Shown here one piece after another: positions 8,752 to 17,229 of a DNA stretch of 61,208 bases. The notes below the pieces were generated by a model. The model was not told the DNA's origin, ran no database searches, and saw nothing but the letters and a program-made list of their open reading frames with translations. A program made the position numbers and the translations under genes. The stretch is from Halieaceae bacterium (GTDB lineage: Bacteria; Pseudomonadota; Gammaproteobacteria; Pseudomonadales; Halieaceae), in assembly GCA_016744355.1 (NCBI GenBank), contig JADGEN010000011.1:1-61208 (forward strand). Reading direction: 5' to 3'. Every line of letters starts with the position of its first letter. Within the stretch, counting starts at the first letter, position 1.

Positions 8752-10305
8752 ATGCGACGAATTGCTATGGCAGATGCTGGCTTTCTCATGATGGAGAAGC
8801 GCCAAACTCCTACGCATGTAGGGGGCATTAACCTCTTTACTTTGCCCAAAGGCGTAAATGAACAACGCTATCTGTCTGAACTGGTTGACGTCCTAAAAAA
8901 TGCTGATGAGTACCGCCGCCCATTTGGCGAGTACGTAACAACGGGCGCCACCGGGGCGGTCGGACCACTGTATTGGGAAGAAGACAACTACCTCGACATT
9001 GAATACCATGTCAGGCACTCGGCACTGCCTAAACCGGGCCGTTATAGAGAATTGTTTGCTCTGGTATCGCGCCTACACAGTACTTTGTTGGACCGCAACC
9101 GACCTCTATGGGAAGTCCATTTAATTGAAGGCTTACAGGACCGCCAGTTTGCCCTGTATATGAAAATGCATCACGCCGCCATCGATGGCATAGGTGCCAT
9201 GCACCTCACACAAGCCATGTGCTCCACATCAAAATCTGCGCGGGTAACCGATTCGCCACTTTCCCTGGCAGCTTACGAGCGCTACAAGGAAGCCAAATAC
9301 GGTTCGGGTCCAAGAAATGTAATCCCCAAGGATAAAGAGTTAAGAAACGTTGCCAACGTATTTAAAGAACAGTTTGACTCTACTGCCAATCTGTTTGGCG
9401 CGTTCAAACGGGTGGGAGGCGCCTGGCTGGGCCGAGGGGGCAGCTTAGCAGTTCCGTGGCACAATGTTCCTCAAACTTCTTTGAACACAGACGTAAGCGG
9501 TGCTCGCCGCTTCGTCGCGCAGTCCTGGGAATTCGATCGTATTAAAGCCGTATGTAATGCGATCGATGGCACTGTCAATGATGTGGTACTGGCTATGTGT
9601 TCTGGCGCATTGCGCCGCTACTTGTTGGTGCAAAATGAACTACCAAGGCAGTCGCTAAAAGCTATGGTCCCGGTATCGTTACGCAAGGAAGGCGACCTGG
9701 ACTCTGCGAACTCGGTTTGTTTTATCACTGCCGACCTGGCCACCAACGTTAAAAACCCGGAGAAGCGCCTTAAAGCAATTAAAGACTCCATGGTAGCCGG
9801 CAAAGACATGTTGAGCCACTTATCTGCCAGGGAAGCTGAAATCTATATGCAGTTGGCTCAACTGCCTGTGTTACTTACTTCTGCACTGGGCTTAGCCGGC
9901 AAATTCCCCGCTTTTAGCACTGTTATTTCAAATGTGCCCGGACCGCGCAAACCGCTTTACTGGAATGGTTCAAGCCTGGATGGCATCTATCCGGCTTCTA
10001 TTGTCTTCGATGGTTTTGCAATGAATATCACCTTAGTGAGCTATAGTAATTCACTGGATTTCGGCATCATCGCCTGCCGTCGTTCATTACCACAGGTTCA
10101 ACGCTTGATAGATCATCTTGAAGAGGCCCTGCAGGAACTCGAAGAAGTTTCCGGCTTAAGGACAGTAAAGCCGCCTAAAAGACGTACCGTAAAAACCAGA
10201 GTTGCAAGCAAAGCAAAGGTCAAAGCCAAAGTTGCCACTAAGAAGAAAGTGGCGCCCAAGGCTAAGCGCAAACCTGGCACAAAGGTTAAACCCAAGAACG
10301 CTTAA
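8752..10305 (+). CDS. Wax ester synthase/diacylglycerol O-acyltransferase (WS/DGAT)
   Basis: The enzyme esterifies fatty alcohols or diacylglycerol with acyl-CoA, making neutral-lipid storage granules. The catalytic HHxxxDG motif is HHAAIDG at residues 140-146. Other family segments are the PLWEVHLIEGL strand, NDVVLAMCSGALRRYL, the PVSLR motif and SNVPGP near residue 397. The usual protein is about 460 residues; this one has an extra tail of about 45 residues after position 470, rich in Lys, Ala and Val (VASKAKVKAKVATKKKVAPK), which could bind nucleic acid or a granule surface. It is monocistronic and convergent with the metallopeptidase gene. Confidence 0.95.
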   Translation: MRRIAMADAGFLMMEKRQTPTHVGGINLFTLPKGVNEQRYLSELVDVLKNADEYRRPFGEYVTTGATGAVGPLYWEEDNYLDIEYHVRHSALPKPGRYRELFALVSRLHSTLLDRNRPLWEVHLIEGLQDRQFALYMKMHHAAIDGIGAMHLTQAMCSTSKSARVTDSPLSLAAYERYKEAKYGSGPRNVIPKDKELRNVANVFKEQFDSTANLFGAFKRVGGAWLGRGGSLAVPWHNVPQTSLNTDVSGARRFVAQSWEFDRIKAVCNAIDGTVNDVVLAMCSGALRRYLLVQNELPRQSLKAMVPVSLRKEGDLDSANSVCFITADLATNVKNPEKRLKAIKDSMVAGKDMLSHLSAREAEIYMQLAQLPVLLTSALGLAGKFPAFSTVISNVPGPRKPLYWNGSSLDGIYPASIVFDGFAMNITLVSYSNSLDFGIIACRRSLPQVQRLIDHLEEALQELEEVSGLRTVKPPKRRTVKTRVASKAKVKAKVATKKKVAPKAKRKPGTKVKPKNA

Positions 10306-10321
10306 CGAGCGAAGGCTTCGG

Positions 10322-11230
10322 TTACAGGTTTTTTGCGCCGAAAGTATCACACACAGATATATCGCCGGAGTCGAAGCCGGCGCGAAACCACCTTACCCGC
10401 TGGGCAGAACTACCATGGGTAAAACTGTCGGGGACAACTTCGCGTCCCGCCCCCTTTTGTAACCGGTCATCGCCAATCGCTGTGGCTGCCGTTAACGCCT
10501 CTTCCAGATCCCCTGGATCCAGTATATTCCGATCTACATTGGCTGCATGCCCCCATAGACCGGCAAAGCAATCTGCCTGCAACTCCTGCCGTACCGAGAG
10601 CGCATTGGACGCAGCCTCACTTTTGCCACGCTTTGCAGCGTGAACTTCCGCGCTGATACCTAACAGGGTCTGTACATGGTGGCCCACTTCATGGGCGATG
10701 ACATAGGCCTGGGCAAAATCTCCAGGGGCGCTGTATCGGGTTTTTAAATCGTGAAAGAATGACAGGTCGATATACAGCTGTTGGTCACCTGGGCAATAGA
10801 ACGGCCCCACTGCTGCGCTGGCCATTCCGCATGCAGATTTCACCTGACCAGAAAACAACACCAGGGTAGGCTCTTTGTATGTTTTTCCAAGTTGGGCAAA
10901 TATTTCGTGCCAGGTATCCTCGGTGTCCGCCAAGACCACAGAGACAAATTGCGCCTGCTCTTTTTGCTCTGCACTCAACTCGGTCCCACCTGAGGCACTG
11001 TTACTGACGCCACCTCCGCCTAGCAGTAAAGGCAATACATCAACGCCAAGCATTTTCCCGCCAAACACCACAACCACACCTACCACTAGAACTATCCGCC
11101 CGACCTTGGTTTTAACCAGTGCAGGCAATAATCGTAAGGCCAGAGGTGCTGCAGCTGCACTACTGTATTGCGCACCCTGCCCTCTTCTGTCTTCTACGTT
11201 GCTACTTTGCCTACTGCCGCGCCATTTCAT
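10322..11230 (-). CDS. ypfJ: Neutral zinc metallopeptidase, YpfJ family
   Basis: A membrane-anchored predicted zinc peptidase. ATG 11230 (after TGAGGATTG) gives the typical family start MKWRGSRQS. An Ala-rich linker and one transmembrane helix (about residues 44-60, GRIVLVVGVVVVFGG) are followed by a periplasmic catalytic domain with the zinc motif HEVGHH (residues 180-185) and the downstream QELQADCFAGLW segment. Length (303) is normal. Physiological substrates of the family are not known. It converges with WS/DGAT and is divergent from the HerA-like ATPase gene. Confidence 0.93.
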   Translation of the reverse strand: MKWRGSRQSSNVEDRRGQGAQYSSAAAAPLALRLLPALVKTKVGRIVLVVGVVVVFGGKMLGVDVLPLLLGGGGVSNSASGGTELSAEQKEQAQFVSVVLADTEDTWHEIFAQLGKTYKEPTLVLFSGQVKSACGMASAAVGPFYCPGDQQLYIDLSFFHDLKTRYSAPGDFAQAYVIAHEVGHHVQTLLGISAEVHAAKRGKSEAASNALSVRQELQADCFAGLWGHAANVDRNILDPGDLEEALTAATAIGDDRLQKGAGREVVPDSFTHGSSAQRVRWFRAGFDSGDISVCDTFGAKNL

Positions 11231-11332
11231 ATACAATCCTCAAAAACTTCTCTGCTTAATGTAGCACCAGCTGCTAAACTGGCAAAGCCTGAAAAGTATT
11301 ATATTTGACAACTAACAAAGGAAATTCGATAG

Positions 11333-12802
11333 ATGAGCGAAGGCATTCTCATAGGAGGCAGCGACTCGGGTAAGGTTTTTCTCGACCCACGCTACGCCAA
11401 CCGCCACGGTTTGATTGCTGGTGCAACCGGCACAGGAAAAACCGTTACCCTACAATGCCTGGCAGAAGGGTTTTCTGACTTGGGCATTCCCGTGTTTATG
11501 GCGGACATTAAGGGCGATATTTCGGGCATCAGTCAAACAGGTAAGCCGCACAAAAAAATTGACGAGCGCGTGCAGAAAATTGGCATAGAAAACTATAAAC
11601 AAAATGGCTATCCGGTCGCGTTCTGGGATGTGTTCGGGAAAAAAGGCACACCTGTACGCTCAACTATTTCTGAAATGGGGCCGCAACTTATATCGAGGCT
11701 ACTTGATTTAAACGAAACTCAAGAGAGTATTATTACGCTGGTTTTTGAGTTTACCGACAACGAGGGTATGCTACTTGTTGATCTTAACGATCTACGCACG
11801 ACTCTTGAATATCTGGGCACCAATGGCAAAAATTTAGGTGTGGGTTTTAACGTATCCAAAGCATCGGTAAACGCCATATTGCGTCGTCTGTTAATGCTGG
11901 AGCGAGAAGGCGGCGACCAGTTTTTTGGCGAGCCAGCTCTGGAGCTGCAGGAATTCATGCAAACCAACAGAGATGGCCGGGGCATGATCAATATACTCGC
12001 AGCTGATACGCTAATTCGCAGCCCCAGGGTGTACTCTACGTTCCTACTCTGGCTATTGTCAGAGCTGTTCGAAAACCTCCCGGAGTTAGGCGACCCGGAA
12101 CAACCCGTACTGGTATTCTTTTTCGATGAGGCTCACTTACTTTTCAGGGATGCACCCAAGGCACTACTGGAAAAAATAGAACAGGTGGTGCGTCTTATCA
12201 GGTCCAAGGGTGTGGGCGTGTATTTTATTAGCCAGAGCCCCGGGGACATGCCCGACAGTGTCCTGGCCCAACTGGGTAACCGCATACAACATGCCTTGCG
12301 CGCCTATACACCCAAAGAGCGAAAGGCACTCAAAGTTGCCGCACAATCATTCCGGGAAAACCCGGGGCTGGACACAGTCACGGCAATCAGTGAACTGGGT
12401 ATTGGAGAAGCTCTGGTTTCTACCTTGCAAGATAAGGGTATTCCCATGCCGGTGCAGCGTACGCTGATACGACCTCCCCACTCGCGTATGGGCAAAGCTA
12501 CCGTTGCAGAACGAAAAGCGATTATGGACACCGACCCAAACATGCGGCGCTACGGTAAACCCTACGACCCCCGCTCAGCCCATGAGGTTTTGCTGGAACG
12601 CACCGCGACAAAACTCAAACAACAGGAACAGGCCGATTTGGAAAAACGTGCCGTCGATGACAAGCCCAAAGCCCGCTCCAGTTCGCGCCAAAGTTCTTCA
12701 GAAGCCTTCGTCAAAAGTATGATGCGCAGCCTCGGTTCAGCTGCAGGGAGTAGTTTGGGTAAAAAGTTGTTCCGGGGCTTACTGGGTTCGCTGTTAAAAT
12801 AA
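11333..12802 (+). CDS. yjgR: HerA/DUF853-type helicase-like ATPase (YjgR)
   Basis: A 489-residue P-loop ATPase of the HerA-FtsK clade, DUF853. Walker A is GATGTGKT (residues 30-37); Walker B is VLVFFFDEAH ending near residue 268; a conserved FISQSP sensor segment follows. The C terminus has a charged, coiled region (about 425-465) and ends in a Gly/Leu-rich amphipathic segment (SLGKKLFRGLLGSLL). The start has AAGGAA 9 nt upstream. Homologues are widespread and uncharacterised; involvement in DNA processing is inferred from the fold. It stands alone, with a DUF808 gene convergent downstream. Confidence 0.93.
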   Translation: MSEGILIGGSDSGKVFLDPRYANRHGLIAGATGTGKTVTLQCLAEGFSDLGIPVFMADIKGDISGISQTGKPHKKIDERVQKIGIENYKQNGYPVAFWDVFGKKGTPVRSTISEMGPQLISRLLDLNETQESIITLVFEFTDNEGMLLVDLNDLRTTLEYLGTNGKNLGVGFNVSKASVNAILRRLLMLEREGGDQFFGEPALELQEFMQTNRDGRGMINILAADTLIRSPRVYSTFLLWLLSELFENLPELGDPEQPVLVFFFDEAHLLFRDAPKALLEKIEQVVRLIRSKGVGVYFISQSPGDMPDSVLAQLGNRIQHALRAYTPKERKALKVAAQSFRENPGLDTVTAISELGIGEALVSTLQDKGIPMPVQRTLIRPPHSRMGKATVAERKAIMDTDPNMRRYGKPYDPRSAHEVLLERTATKLKQQEQADLEKRAVDDKPKARSSSRQSSSEAFVKSMMRSLGSAAGSSLGKKLFRGLLGSLLK

Positions 12803-12834
12803 AGCGTCTCAACCGCGAGCACTTTCGTAACCGA

Positions 12835-13779
12835 TTAAGTCTTTGAGCGCAGAATGTTCCACAAACTTACTAGCCCAGCCACCACCCCTCCCGCTACTAC
12901 GCCGGCGAGCATTGAAAGCAATGTGGGCGCTATTACATGCAAAACACCGCCGCCGACTGCAACAGTGCTTAGCTGTGTTGCTATCTGTTCAATCAAATGC
13001 TGCGCAGGGTGATAGCCGTGCACCAATATGCCACCACCGACCATAAACATTGCAATTGTGCCAACAAAGGCCAAACCTTTCATTAGCAGGGGTGCAAAGC
13101 TGACCATACGAAGCCCTAACCAGCGTTTTGCGCCAAGCCAAAAACCTTCACCGCGTGCGTTAGCCAGATACAAGCCGGCATCGTCCAACTTTACGATTGC
13201 TGCCACCAGGCCGTAGACTCCCACCGTCATAGAAAAAGCGATGCCAGCAACCACGATCACTTGGCTTATAAAATCTGACTCGGCAACAATGCCCAGTGTT
13301 ATGACAATAATTTCTCCGGAGAGAATCATGTCAGTGCGGACAGCACCTTTAATTCTCTCTTTCTCATAGTCGAGCATGCTGACGGAGGGGTCGGCAAAAG
13401 CTGCGGATAAATCTTCCAACTCCTCTTCGTCAGCTTTACTTTGGTGCAACAGACGGTGGGCGACACTTTCGAAGCCTTCGAAGCATAGGTAAAGGCCGCC
13501 CAGCATTAACAAGGGAGTGATCAACCAACCAGCAACTGCTGAAATCGCCAGCGCAGCGGGCACCAGAATGAGCTTATTTCGAAATGATCCTTTGGCTACA
13601 GCCCACACCACGGGTAGCTCGCGATCGGCGCTCACGCCGGTCACCTTTTCGGCGTTGACCGCGAGATCATCACCAAGCACCGCGGCCGTTTTTCTGGCCG
13701 CTACTTTCGTCATGGCTGCCACGTCATCGAGAACCGCGGCAATGTCATCTAGTAATAAAAGTAAACTTCCACCTGCCAT
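12835..13779 (-). CDS. yedI: DUF808 inner-membrane protein (YedI)
   Basis: A 314-residue integral membrane protein that matches DUF808 closely. Evidence is the conserved N terminus MAGGSLLLLLDDIAAVLDDVAAM, the KVAARKTAAVLGDDLAVNAEKVTG segment, and ELPVVWAVAKGSFRNKLILVPAALAIS, followed by about six hydrophobic segments. No function has been established for the family. The upstream VOC gene ends 3 bp before this start and is on the same strand, so the two are very likely cotranscribed. Confidence 0.93.
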   Translation of the reverse strand: MAGGSLLLLLDDIAAVLDDVAAMTKVAARKTAAVLGDDLAVNAEKVTGVSADRELPVVWAVAKGSFRNKLILVPAALAISAVAGWLITPLLMLGGLYLCFEGFESVAHRLLHQSKADEEELEDLSAAFADPSVSMLDYEKERIKGAVRTDMILSGEIIVITLGIVAESDFISQVIVVAGIAFSMTVGVYGLVAAIVKLDDAGLYLANARGEGFWLGAKRWLGLRMVSFAPLLMKGLAFVGTIAMFMVGGGILVHGYHPAQHLIEQIATQLSTVAVGGGVLHVIAPTLLSMLAGVVAGGVVAGLVSLWNILRSKT

Positions 13780-13782
13780 GAT

Positions 13783-14151
13783 CTAGCCCGCGTGGAAGAA
13801 GCAGAGTTTGTTGCCATCCAGGTCGCGGAAATAGGCACCATAAAACCCATCACCTCTGGCACCGGGGGCACCTTCATCTGTGCCACCCAGGGATAAGGCC
13901 TTCGCATATAAACTATCACACAGCTCCTTGGAACCGGGCGCTATGGCGACCATATTGCCATTACCCGGATTAGCTGGTTCTTTATTAAAGGGTGTGCAAA
14001 GTGACAGCAAGGGGCTGTCAGGGGCGTTGCCAAAGGCCACAAAACTGCCCATATCCATCACAACTGAAGCGCCAATATCTGTCAGCAGCTCGCTATAAAA
14101 TGCCTTTGCCTTTTCCATGTCGGCGGTGCCAATCGTTACGTATCCAATCAT
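13783..14151 (-). CDS. VOC family (glyoxalase/dioxygenase-fold) protein
   Basis: A 122-residue VOC-fold protein. MIGYVTIGTADMEKAKAFY is the typical first beta-alpha unit, and the second half carries GARGDGFYGAYFRDLDGNKLCFF, with the metal-ligand-like Glu/His positions not obvious. The ATG at 14151 has AGGGGAA 7 nt upstream; the longer open frame upstream is repeat-derived and unlikely to be translated. It is upstream of, and probably cotranscribed with, the DUF808 gene. Substrate unknown. Confidence 0.85.
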   Translation of the reverse strand: MIGYVTIGTADMEKAKAFYSELLTDIGASVVMDMGSFVAFGNAPDSPLLSLCTPFNKEPANPGNGNMVAIAPGSKELCDSLYAKALSLGGTDEGAPGARGDGFYGAYFRDLDGNKLCFFHAG

Positions 14152-14204
14152 TTGAATTCCCCTTTTGTGAGATTTAGATGCAGTGTACATCATTTGTATC
14201 AACT

Positions 14205-14248
14205 TGCGTTCAGGCGGCCTGCGTTCAGGCGGCCTGCGTCCAGGCGCC
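14205..14248. repeat. 15-bp tandem repeat, 2.9 copies
   Basis: Three consecutive units of TGCGTTCAGGCGGCC are seen, starting at 14205, 14220 and 14235; the third has one substitution and is one base short. The array lies just upstream of the VOC gene start, in its leader or promoter region. Confidence 0.85.
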
Positions 14249-14302
14249 TTCCCTGAGGTGGGGACAACTCTAGAGATCAGGTGGGTCAAGGAGATAGTTT
14301 AA

Positions 14303-14380
14303 ATGAAAAAAACCGGCATCCGTGAGGTAGCCGGCAAAAGTAGAAAACACCTACAGGGGATGTTGGGTAAAAGGGGCTAA
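14303..14380 (+). CDS. Possible 25-residue basic small ORF
   Basis: ATG at 14303 is preceded by a near-perfect AAGGAG 9 nt upstream and opens a 25-codon frame ending in TAA at 14378. The peptide is strongly basic (eight Lys/Arg against one acidic residue) and begins MKKTGIREVAGK. I recognise no family. The same DNA contains a hairpin that, read on the other strand, resembles an intrinsic terminator (14306-14334), so coding potential is uncertain. Confidence 0.3.
   Translation: MKKTGIREVAGKSRKHLQGMLGKRG
14306..14334 (-). terminator. Possible intrinsic terminator, minus strand
   Basis: Read on the minus strand, CCGGC (14334-14330) pairs with GCCGG (14317-14313) and is followed by seven T residues. 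The stem is only five pairs plus flanking G/C, so the call is weak. It would act as a second terminator behind the gene at 14432-14836, or it may be fortuitous within the small plus-strand ORF. Confidence 0.4.
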
Positions 14381-14419
14381 AAAAGAGCCCGGTTAGCCCT
14401 CAATATCTGAGGCCGGGCT
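14379..14419 (-). terminator. Intrinsic terminator of the 14432-14836 gene
   Basis: On the minus strand AGCCCGG (14419-14413) pairs perfectly with CCGGGCT (14392-14386) across a 20-nt loop and is followed by a T-rich run (CTTTTTT, to 14379). It begins about 13 bp after the stop codon of the upstream hypothetical gene. Confidence 0.7.
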
Positions 14420-14431
14420 AAGGTAGGGACC

Positions 14432-14836
14432 TTATGCAGCTTTAGCTAAAAACACATCGGGATACGCTTTCGCTGTGGCTGCAAAACTGTAATCTTCCAT
14501 GCCTAATTCTTTAAGTACTGACTCTACGTTGGTGGTGGCACTAGACTCGATACGCTGAGCTAATGCACTGAAAATGCCTTTTCGAGTGACGGTTTGCCAG
14601 GTACCTGTAGCGCGGGTTCGTTTTCCTTTGCGAAAACTCAGTGCCTCTTCATAGGCATAAATAGCGCGTACAGCGGCATGTTCGGCCTCTGACTCTGTTG
14701 TATGTTGCTCGGCGCGCAAATCAACTGCACGGCGGTAAGCTTGTGTTGCCAGATCAGGATGTCCGCGACTAATCGCATTCTGTGCGAACACATAGCAAAG
14801 TTTGGGGTCATTGATTCTCTTAACAAGGTCATGCAT
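14432..14836 (-). CDS. Hypothetical protein, helical repeat-like
   Basis: A 134-residue soluble protein of unknown function. It is predicted mostly helical; the N-terminal half (NAISRGHPDLATQAYRRAVDL) looks like a tetratricopeptide-type helix pair, and the C-terminal part (SVLKELGMEDYSFAATAKAYPDVFL) is reminiscent of a conserved C-terminal motif but I cannot name the family. A strong ribosome site (TAGGAGA, 7 nt) supports the ATG at 14836. It has its own terminator, so it is monocistronic. Confidence 0.7.
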   Translation of the reverse strand: MHDLVKRINDPKLCYVFAQNAISRGHPDLATQAYRRAVDLRAEQHTTESEAEHAAVRAIYAYEEALSFRKGKRTRATGTWQTVTRKGIFSALAQRIESSATTNVESVLKELGMEDYSFAATAKAYPDVFLAKAA

Positions 14837-15200
14837 ATCGTTTCTCCTACCGTTAACGACGTGTCATCGCTTTTGTTCCTCTCAATTACAGGAATAAGAT
14901 TATGCTCTTTCTGGTATCGGCAACATGGCCGAGAGCGACAGCCGCATGGCCACAGATGCCAAAATGTGGGATTTGTATTTTTGCGAGGGGGTCAATCAGG
15001 TGTAAATTGAGTCAATGTCATTGTTTTAAATATAAAAAGACCCGCAAACCAAAGAGATAGCGGGTCAAATAGCCGAGTGCCTCGGGGCAGAAGCATCGAC
15101 CATGGGACGTGTCAGCACGTGCGGAATCGCTACGTACTACTAGTAAAGTAGACGTATTTGATCAAATATCAACCAATTAAACGTAAAAAACCTGCCGGGG
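14837..15200. other. Intergenic region, 364 bp
   Basis: This gap separates two minus-strand genes. It should carry the promoter of the 14432-14836 gene, but I see no strong -35/-10 pair. At its far end is the terminator of the universal stress protein gene (15034-15066). The 130 bp between that terminator and the stress gene stop contain no convincing ORF or RNA gene. Confidence 0.6.
15034..15066 (-). terminator. Intrinsic terminator, minus strand
   Basis: GACCCGC (15066-15060 on the minus strand) pairs perfectly with GCGGGTC (15045-15039) around a 14-nt loop, followed by TTTTTATA. It lies 135 bp beyond the stop codon of the universal stress protein gene, implying a long 3' untranslated region. 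Confidence 0.75.
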
Positions 15201-16070
15201 TCAGGGCTTCATTGCCAGAACATCAGTGCGAATATGCCGTAGAACGCCCTCGGCTGTATTGCCCAGTAGCTTGGCTTGAACGCCGCGCCTACCCACGGTA
15301 CCCATGACCAATAATTGTGCTCTCTCTTTCGCGGCAACGCTATTGATCACCTTCTCTACGGGGCCCTTCTTAATCCTGAAAGTGCTCACGGGCAACTCGT
15401 GGGCTTCTGCGAGCTCTGTCACTACCGGCTTCAGTTCTGCCTTTATTTCTTTGACATAAGGTCCGGGATCAATTAGCCCCAGGTCCGTGAGTATCGCAGG
15501 CACTTCGATCGCAGAGATGATCACCAGAGGCGCATCCAGCGCAGCGGCGTAGGTCTTCGCTGTAGCGATTACAGAGTGGTTCAGAGCGATTTTCTCGGGT
15601 AGTTTGGTGCCCAAATCCACCGACGCCAAAATGGGTTTTGTGCGTTGCCATTTCTTGCTCGCCACAATCAAAACAGGCCTGGGACACTCCCGCAACAGCT
15701 GCCAGTCGGTGGATGTATAAGCAAATGTTTCCGAGCGATGTCCGGTTTTAACCAGCGCATCATAGGGGCGCGCGCAACGTTTAATTATCCATGGGACGAT
15801 ATCTTTTTCCCAAACAACCTGTAGAGACACTTTTTGGCCCCCGGTGCTGAACCGGTCAATCTGTGCCTGCACCTCATCGGTACGACGGGCAATCAGGTTC
15901 TTTTTAATTTCCTGGCGCTGACCGCCTTTCAGGCGAAGATTTTTTATGGACGTGTAGCAAAACGCGACAACATCCACACCACATCCTAATTTGCTGGCTA
16001 GCTGAAGCCCTCGCTGTACCGCAATGTCGCCCTTACTTACTCTGTCGGCAACAATAAGTAACTTCCCCAT
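15201..16070 (-). CDS. uspE: Two-domain universal stress protein (UspE-like)
   Basis: A 289-residue protein made of two tandem USP domains (about 1-140 and 145-289). The first ends in RECPRPVLIV, the second in the ATP-binding-type motif GTVGRRGVQAKLLGNTAEGVL followed by ...DVLAMKP. The architecture and length match UspE. Such proteins respond to growth arrest and oxidative stress. AGGGAAG lies 7 nt upstream of the ATG. It is monocistronic, with its own terminator. Confidence 0.9.
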   Translation of the reverse strand: MGKLLIVADRVSKGDIAVQRGLQLASKLGCGVDVVAFCYTSIKNLRLKGGQRQEIKKNLIARRTDEVQAQIDRFSTGGQKVSLQVVWEKDIVPWIIKRCARPYDALVKTGHRSETFAYTSTDWQLLRECPRPVLIVASKKWQRTKPILASVDLGTKLPEKIALNHSVIATAKTYAAALDAPLVIISAIEVPAILTDLGLIDPGPYVKEIKAELKPVVTELAEAHELPVSTFRIKKGPVEKVINSVAAKERAQLLVMGTVGRRGVQAKLLGNTAEGVLRHIRTDVLAMKP

Positions 16071-16196
16071 AATCTTCCCTCTCTTTTACCAAATGAAGAC
16101 ACCGGCTGTGCCCAGTCTTTACAACAGTATACGGGCACAGCGAGAATTGGAAAATACTATTGAGCCTGTGCGCGAAATAAGTTCAAACTCGCTGCT

Positions 16197-17216
16197 TTAG
16201 TGCGGGGCCGTAGTCTGCCTGAATTCTGTAGGCGCCTGCCCTGTCCAACGTTTAAAGGCGCGCGAAAATGTACTCGGCTCAGAAAAACCCAATAGATAAG
16301 ATGTTTCCACTATTGAGCGAGTTGGCTGCAGTAAGTAGTTACGAGCCAGATTCATTCGAGTGTCTTGCAACAAATCCTTAAAACTGGTGCCCTCCTCCTT
16401 CAGTCTGCGCTGCAGAGTGCGATTGCTGACATGCAGTGAATCGGCTATCTGCTGTGCGGTTGGTGGTCCGTCGGGCAGTTTCTCGACAATTTTTTCGATA
16501 ACATCCCGGGACGTCTTTAACACTGTGATTCTGTCAAGATAACCTTGTGTTTGCGCATCGTTAACTCTGGCCAAGGTCGGATCACCGGTTGCCAGAGGCA
16601 CCGAGATGTCATTTAAGTAAAAGGTAAGACAGGTCTCTTCACAATCAAATTCTATGGTGCTGCTAAGCATGGTTTCAAAGTGCGCGGGATCAGCAGGCCT
16701 GGGCCGCTGCATCCCAATTTTAACTGGCGCTATAAACTCGCCCATAGTAAGTCGACACATTCTCATTATGATGCCGACCGTAAAGTCGGCCGCCGCGGGC
16801 GCGAAGTTCTCTATCTGGGCGGACCTTTGCATTATCAGGGAGACAAACTCCCCGTCTTCGCGCAGCTGCATACCCACACCAGTACTGAGCACGCTACTAA
16901 ATCGCACTGTGCGCTTTAGTCCATCGTAGACGGTGTCACTTGCGAGCCACGCCAAGCCCAGGCCACTTAAAACCTGCGGCTGTAGATGCTCCGCAGCGAG
17001 CAGCCCGAAAGCCTCGTCAGAACTCAGTTCTACGCTACGTGCCAAAAGGTGATGAACAGAATCTATTGGCACTCGTCTGTCAGCGTTAATAACTGCAGAC
17101 GGATCTATACCGACTTCCTCCACCAACGCCATAGCATCCAAACCCTGAGAGCGCAGAGCCTGCGCAATGGGCAGAATAAAAGTAGCGAGCATGGATTGCT
17201 CTGTATTCAAACTCAT
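16197..17216 (-). CDS. AraC family regulator with PF12625-type sensor domain
   Basis: A 339-residue regulator. The N-terminal part (about 1-200) fits the AraC-type arabinose-binding-like domain found in OruR/ArgR-like activators (LPIAQALRSQGLDAMALVEEVGID). The C-terminal 100 residues hold two helix-turn-helix units, including PTAQQIADSLHVSNRTLQRRL and IVETSYLLGFSEPSTFSRAFKRW. I start at ATG 17216; a TTG-type extension to 17258 would overlap the upstream gene. It is 13 bp downstream of the spmAB-like gene and in the same direction, so it is probably the last gene of that directon. Its targets are unknown. Confidence 0.9.
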   Translation of the reverse strand: MSLNTEQSMLATFILPIAQALRSQGLDAMALVEEVGIDPSAVINADRRVPIDSVHHLLARSVELSSDEAFGLLAAEHLQPQVLSGLGLAWLASDTVYDGLKRTVRFSSVLSTGVGMQLREDGEFVSLIMQRSAQIENFAPAAADFTVGIIMRMCRLTMGEFIAPVKIGMQRPRPADPAHFETMLSSTIEFDCEETCLTFYLNDISVPLATGDPTLARVNDAQTQGYLDRITVLKTSRDVIEKIVEKLPDGPPTAQQIADSLHVSNRTLQRRLKEEGTSFKDLLQDTRMNLARNYLLQPTRSIVETSYLLGFSEPSTFSRAFKRWTGQAPTEFRQTTAPH

Positions 17217-17229
17217 AAAAAAACCTGAT

